A DNA stretch of 64,000 bases from an uncultured Acidobacteriota bacterium (GTDB taxonomy: Bacteria > Acidobacteriota > Terriglobia > Bryobacterales > Bryobacteraceae): assembly GCA_902826605.1 (NCBI GenBank), contig CADEFM010000008.1, positions 185,901 through 249,900 on the forward strand. Direction: 5' to 3'. Both the position numbers and the translations under genes were made by a program. The notes beneath the pieces are model-generated. The model had not been told where the DNA came from and searched no databases. It worked only from the letters and a program-made list of their open reading frames with translations. Every line of letters begins with the position of its first letter. Position 1 is the stretch's first letter. Of this stretch, positions 63,074 through 64,000 are shown piece after piece.

Positions 63074-63520
63074 ATGTTAATCGCGCCGCTGCTGCTTGTA
63101 CTCGCTTTCGATGGACCCGAGGCGCCGCGTTATCAGATCCGGGCCGGGTGCGATGCTGCCTCTGCCATTCTGGATCAAGTTCCGGAGAACGCGCCTGTGA
63201 AGATCCGCTTTTCTGTCAGCGGCGAACCCATGTGCTATGCCGTCAACGCGGAGGTCGACGGAAAGACCGTGCGGGGGTACGTTCTTGGTGGCGGGATTGC
63301 GGCAATAAGAGAGTTTGAATTGCAAAAGGCGCAGACTCGGCAAGCGGCATTTCAGGCCGCTCTGATTACACCTCCGCCCCCTCAGCCTTCCCTGCCGCCG
63401 GAGGCTCCACCGGTCAAATCAGCAGCCGTGGCAAAGACACCGGCTGCAAATGCACAAAGGGACGCAGCCGTCGCCGGCCCCCAAAAGCCCGCCAAGATTT
63501 CGATTGACGTAATCGACTAG
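63074..63520 (+). CDS. small exported protein, unknown function
   Basis: This 148-residue frame starts at ATG 63074, 21 bases after the TadG-like stop, so it may belong to that operon. A short hydrophobic N-terminus (MLIAPLLLVLAF) suggests export. A compact domain with two cysteines (RAGCDAASA and GEPMCYAV) covers residues 20-75, and the rest is a proline/alanine-rich tail (ITPPPPQPSLPPEAPP). No known family was recognised. Confidence 0.6.
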   Translation: MLIAPLLLVLAFDGPEAPRYQIRAGCDAASAILDQVPENAPVKIRFSVSGEPMCYAVNAEVDGKTVRGYVLGGGIAAIREFELQKAQTRQAAFQAALITPPPPQPSLPPEAPPVKSAAVAKTPAANAQRDAAVAGPQKPAKISIDVID

Positions 63521-63540
63521 ATTTACGCCTGCTGGCGAAA

Positions 63541-63568
63541 TTGTGCCGCGCGCAACCTCTGTTATACT
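63541..63568 (+). promoter_or_regulatory. promoter of the tRNA-tuf unit
   Basis: TTGTGC (63541-63546) and TATACT (63563-63568) are spaced by 16 bases, about 90 bases before tRNA-Tyr. The position and the -10 quality fit a housekeeping promoter for the tRNA and tuf genes downstream. Confidence 0.5.
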
Positions 63569-63656
63569 CAAACTTACGCCTACGTCCCGGTTTCTAGAAG
63601 TCAGGCCGTGACATCCCCGGTTTGCCTTATTTGAGGCGGGAGCTTGTGGCGGAAAC

Positions 63657-63745
63657 GGACAGGTGGGTGAGTGGTTAAAGCCAACAGACTGTAAATCTGT
63701 CACTCCTTGCGAGTTACGAAGGTTCGAATCCTTCCCTGTCCACCA
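63657..63745 (+). tRNA. tRNA-Tyr (anticodon GTA)
   Basis: The 7-bp acceptor stem GGACAGG (63657-63663) pairs perfectly with CCTGTCC (63735-63741), followed by discriminator A and an encoded CCA. The anticodon arm CAGA-CTGTAAA-TCTG shows anticodon GTA. A long variable arm (ACTCCTTGCGAGT region) makes it a class II tRNA, as expected for bacterial tRNA-Tyr. The T-arm has GTTCGAATC. Confidence 0.97.
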
Positions 63746-63763
63746 GAGGTTTGTTAGAGTTCA

Positions 63764-63839
<76 letters not shown>

Positions 63840-63900
63840 GAGTTCATTCGCGCGGCAGGTTGGATCGCCGCGCGCCACTTTCAGAAGGTGAGAGAGACAC

Positions 63901-64000
63901 ATGGCGAAAGAAAAATTTGATCGAAGCAAGCCGCACGTAAACGTGGGGACGATCGGGCACATCGATCACGGCAAGACGACGCTGACGGCGGCGATCACGC
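63901..64000 (+). CDS. tuf: elongation factor Tu (N-terminal fragment)
   Basis: The ATG at 63901 follows GAAGGTGAGAG and opens [20 protein letters not shown], then the P-loop region [12 protein letters not shown]. Only 33 residues lie in the window. EF-Tu carries aminoacyl-tRNA to the ribosome in a GTP-dependent cycle. The upstream tRNA genes and the start sequence make the identity certain; the gene runs out of the window. Confidence 0.97.

Overview
The window is a GC-rich chromosomal segment that reads like an Acidobacteriota genome, probably Solibacteres/Bryobacterales. This is inferred from gene content: a heme-containing DUF1592/DUF1588/DUF1585 protein beside a Tat-exported DUF1552 protein, a very large TonB-dependent receptor with an N-terminal carboxypeptidase-regulatory-like domain, M48-like peptidases with extra domains, and TadE/TadG-type proteins. 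No 16S gene is present, so the assignment rests on family knowledge.

Layout. (1) 1-5.2 kb: the DUF1592 (partial)/DUF1552/secreted-ankyrin trio and a type II NADH dehydrogenase. (2) 5.3-10.3 kb: mostly exported proteins, namely a small secreted protein, a sialidase-like beta-propeller, a gluzincin-like metalloprotease, a TlpA-like thioredoxin, and a metallo-beta-lactamase-fold gene interrupted by one in-frame TGA. (3) 10.3-33.3 kb: a large exopolysaccharide/O-antigen locus. It holds a PHP tyrosine phosphatase, a NusG paralogue, a Wza-like exporter, a Wzz/tyrosine-kinase fusion, a carbamoyltransferase, a frameshifted acetyltransferase/ketoisomerase, two DegT aminotransferases, a flippase, four glycosyltransferases, an asparagine-synthase-like amidotransferase, a Wzy-like polymerase, a thiamine-diphosphate E1 alpha/beta pair, an initiating sugar-phosphate transferase and a CapD-like epimerase/dehydratase. 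Nearly all are joined by 1-13 base overlaps (GTGA or ATGA), which suggests one roughly 22-kb transcript. (4) 33.8-40.4 kb: an O-antigen-ligase-like protein, a FecR-like protein, a TPR-like protein, a zinc-ribbon membrane protein, a TonB-type protein and an M48-like protein with a lost zinc ligand.

(5) 40.4-44.3 kb: class I fumarase with an adjoining 52-residue cysteine-rich gene, a DMT-like permease and a lytic transglycosylase. (6) 44.4-50.1 kb, minus strand: the complete glycine cleavage genes gcvT-gcvH-gcvPA-gcvPB preceded by a flavin-reductase-like gene, then an exported BamE-like protein. (7) 50.2-60.0 kb: phenylalanine hydroxylase, an active-looking M48 peptidase, an RRM RNA-binding protein with a strong terminator, the TonB-dependent receptor with a coupled exported partner, a Na+/H+ antiporter and a PPK2. 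(8) 60.4-63.5 kb: a TadE/TadE/TadG trio and a small exported protein. (9) 63.5-64 kb: promoter, tRNA-Tyr, tRNA-Thr and the start of tuf.

The polysaccharide locus looks Wzx/Wzy-dependent. The sugar transferase starts the lipid-linked unit, glycosyltransferases extend it, the FdtA/FdtB-like and DegT enzymes supply amino sugars, Wzx flips it, Wzy polymerises it, the Wzz/kinase with the PHP phosphatase sets chain length, and the Wza-like protein exports it. The NusG paralogue at its head probably supports transcription through the locus. No insertion sequence, phage or CRISPR array was seen.
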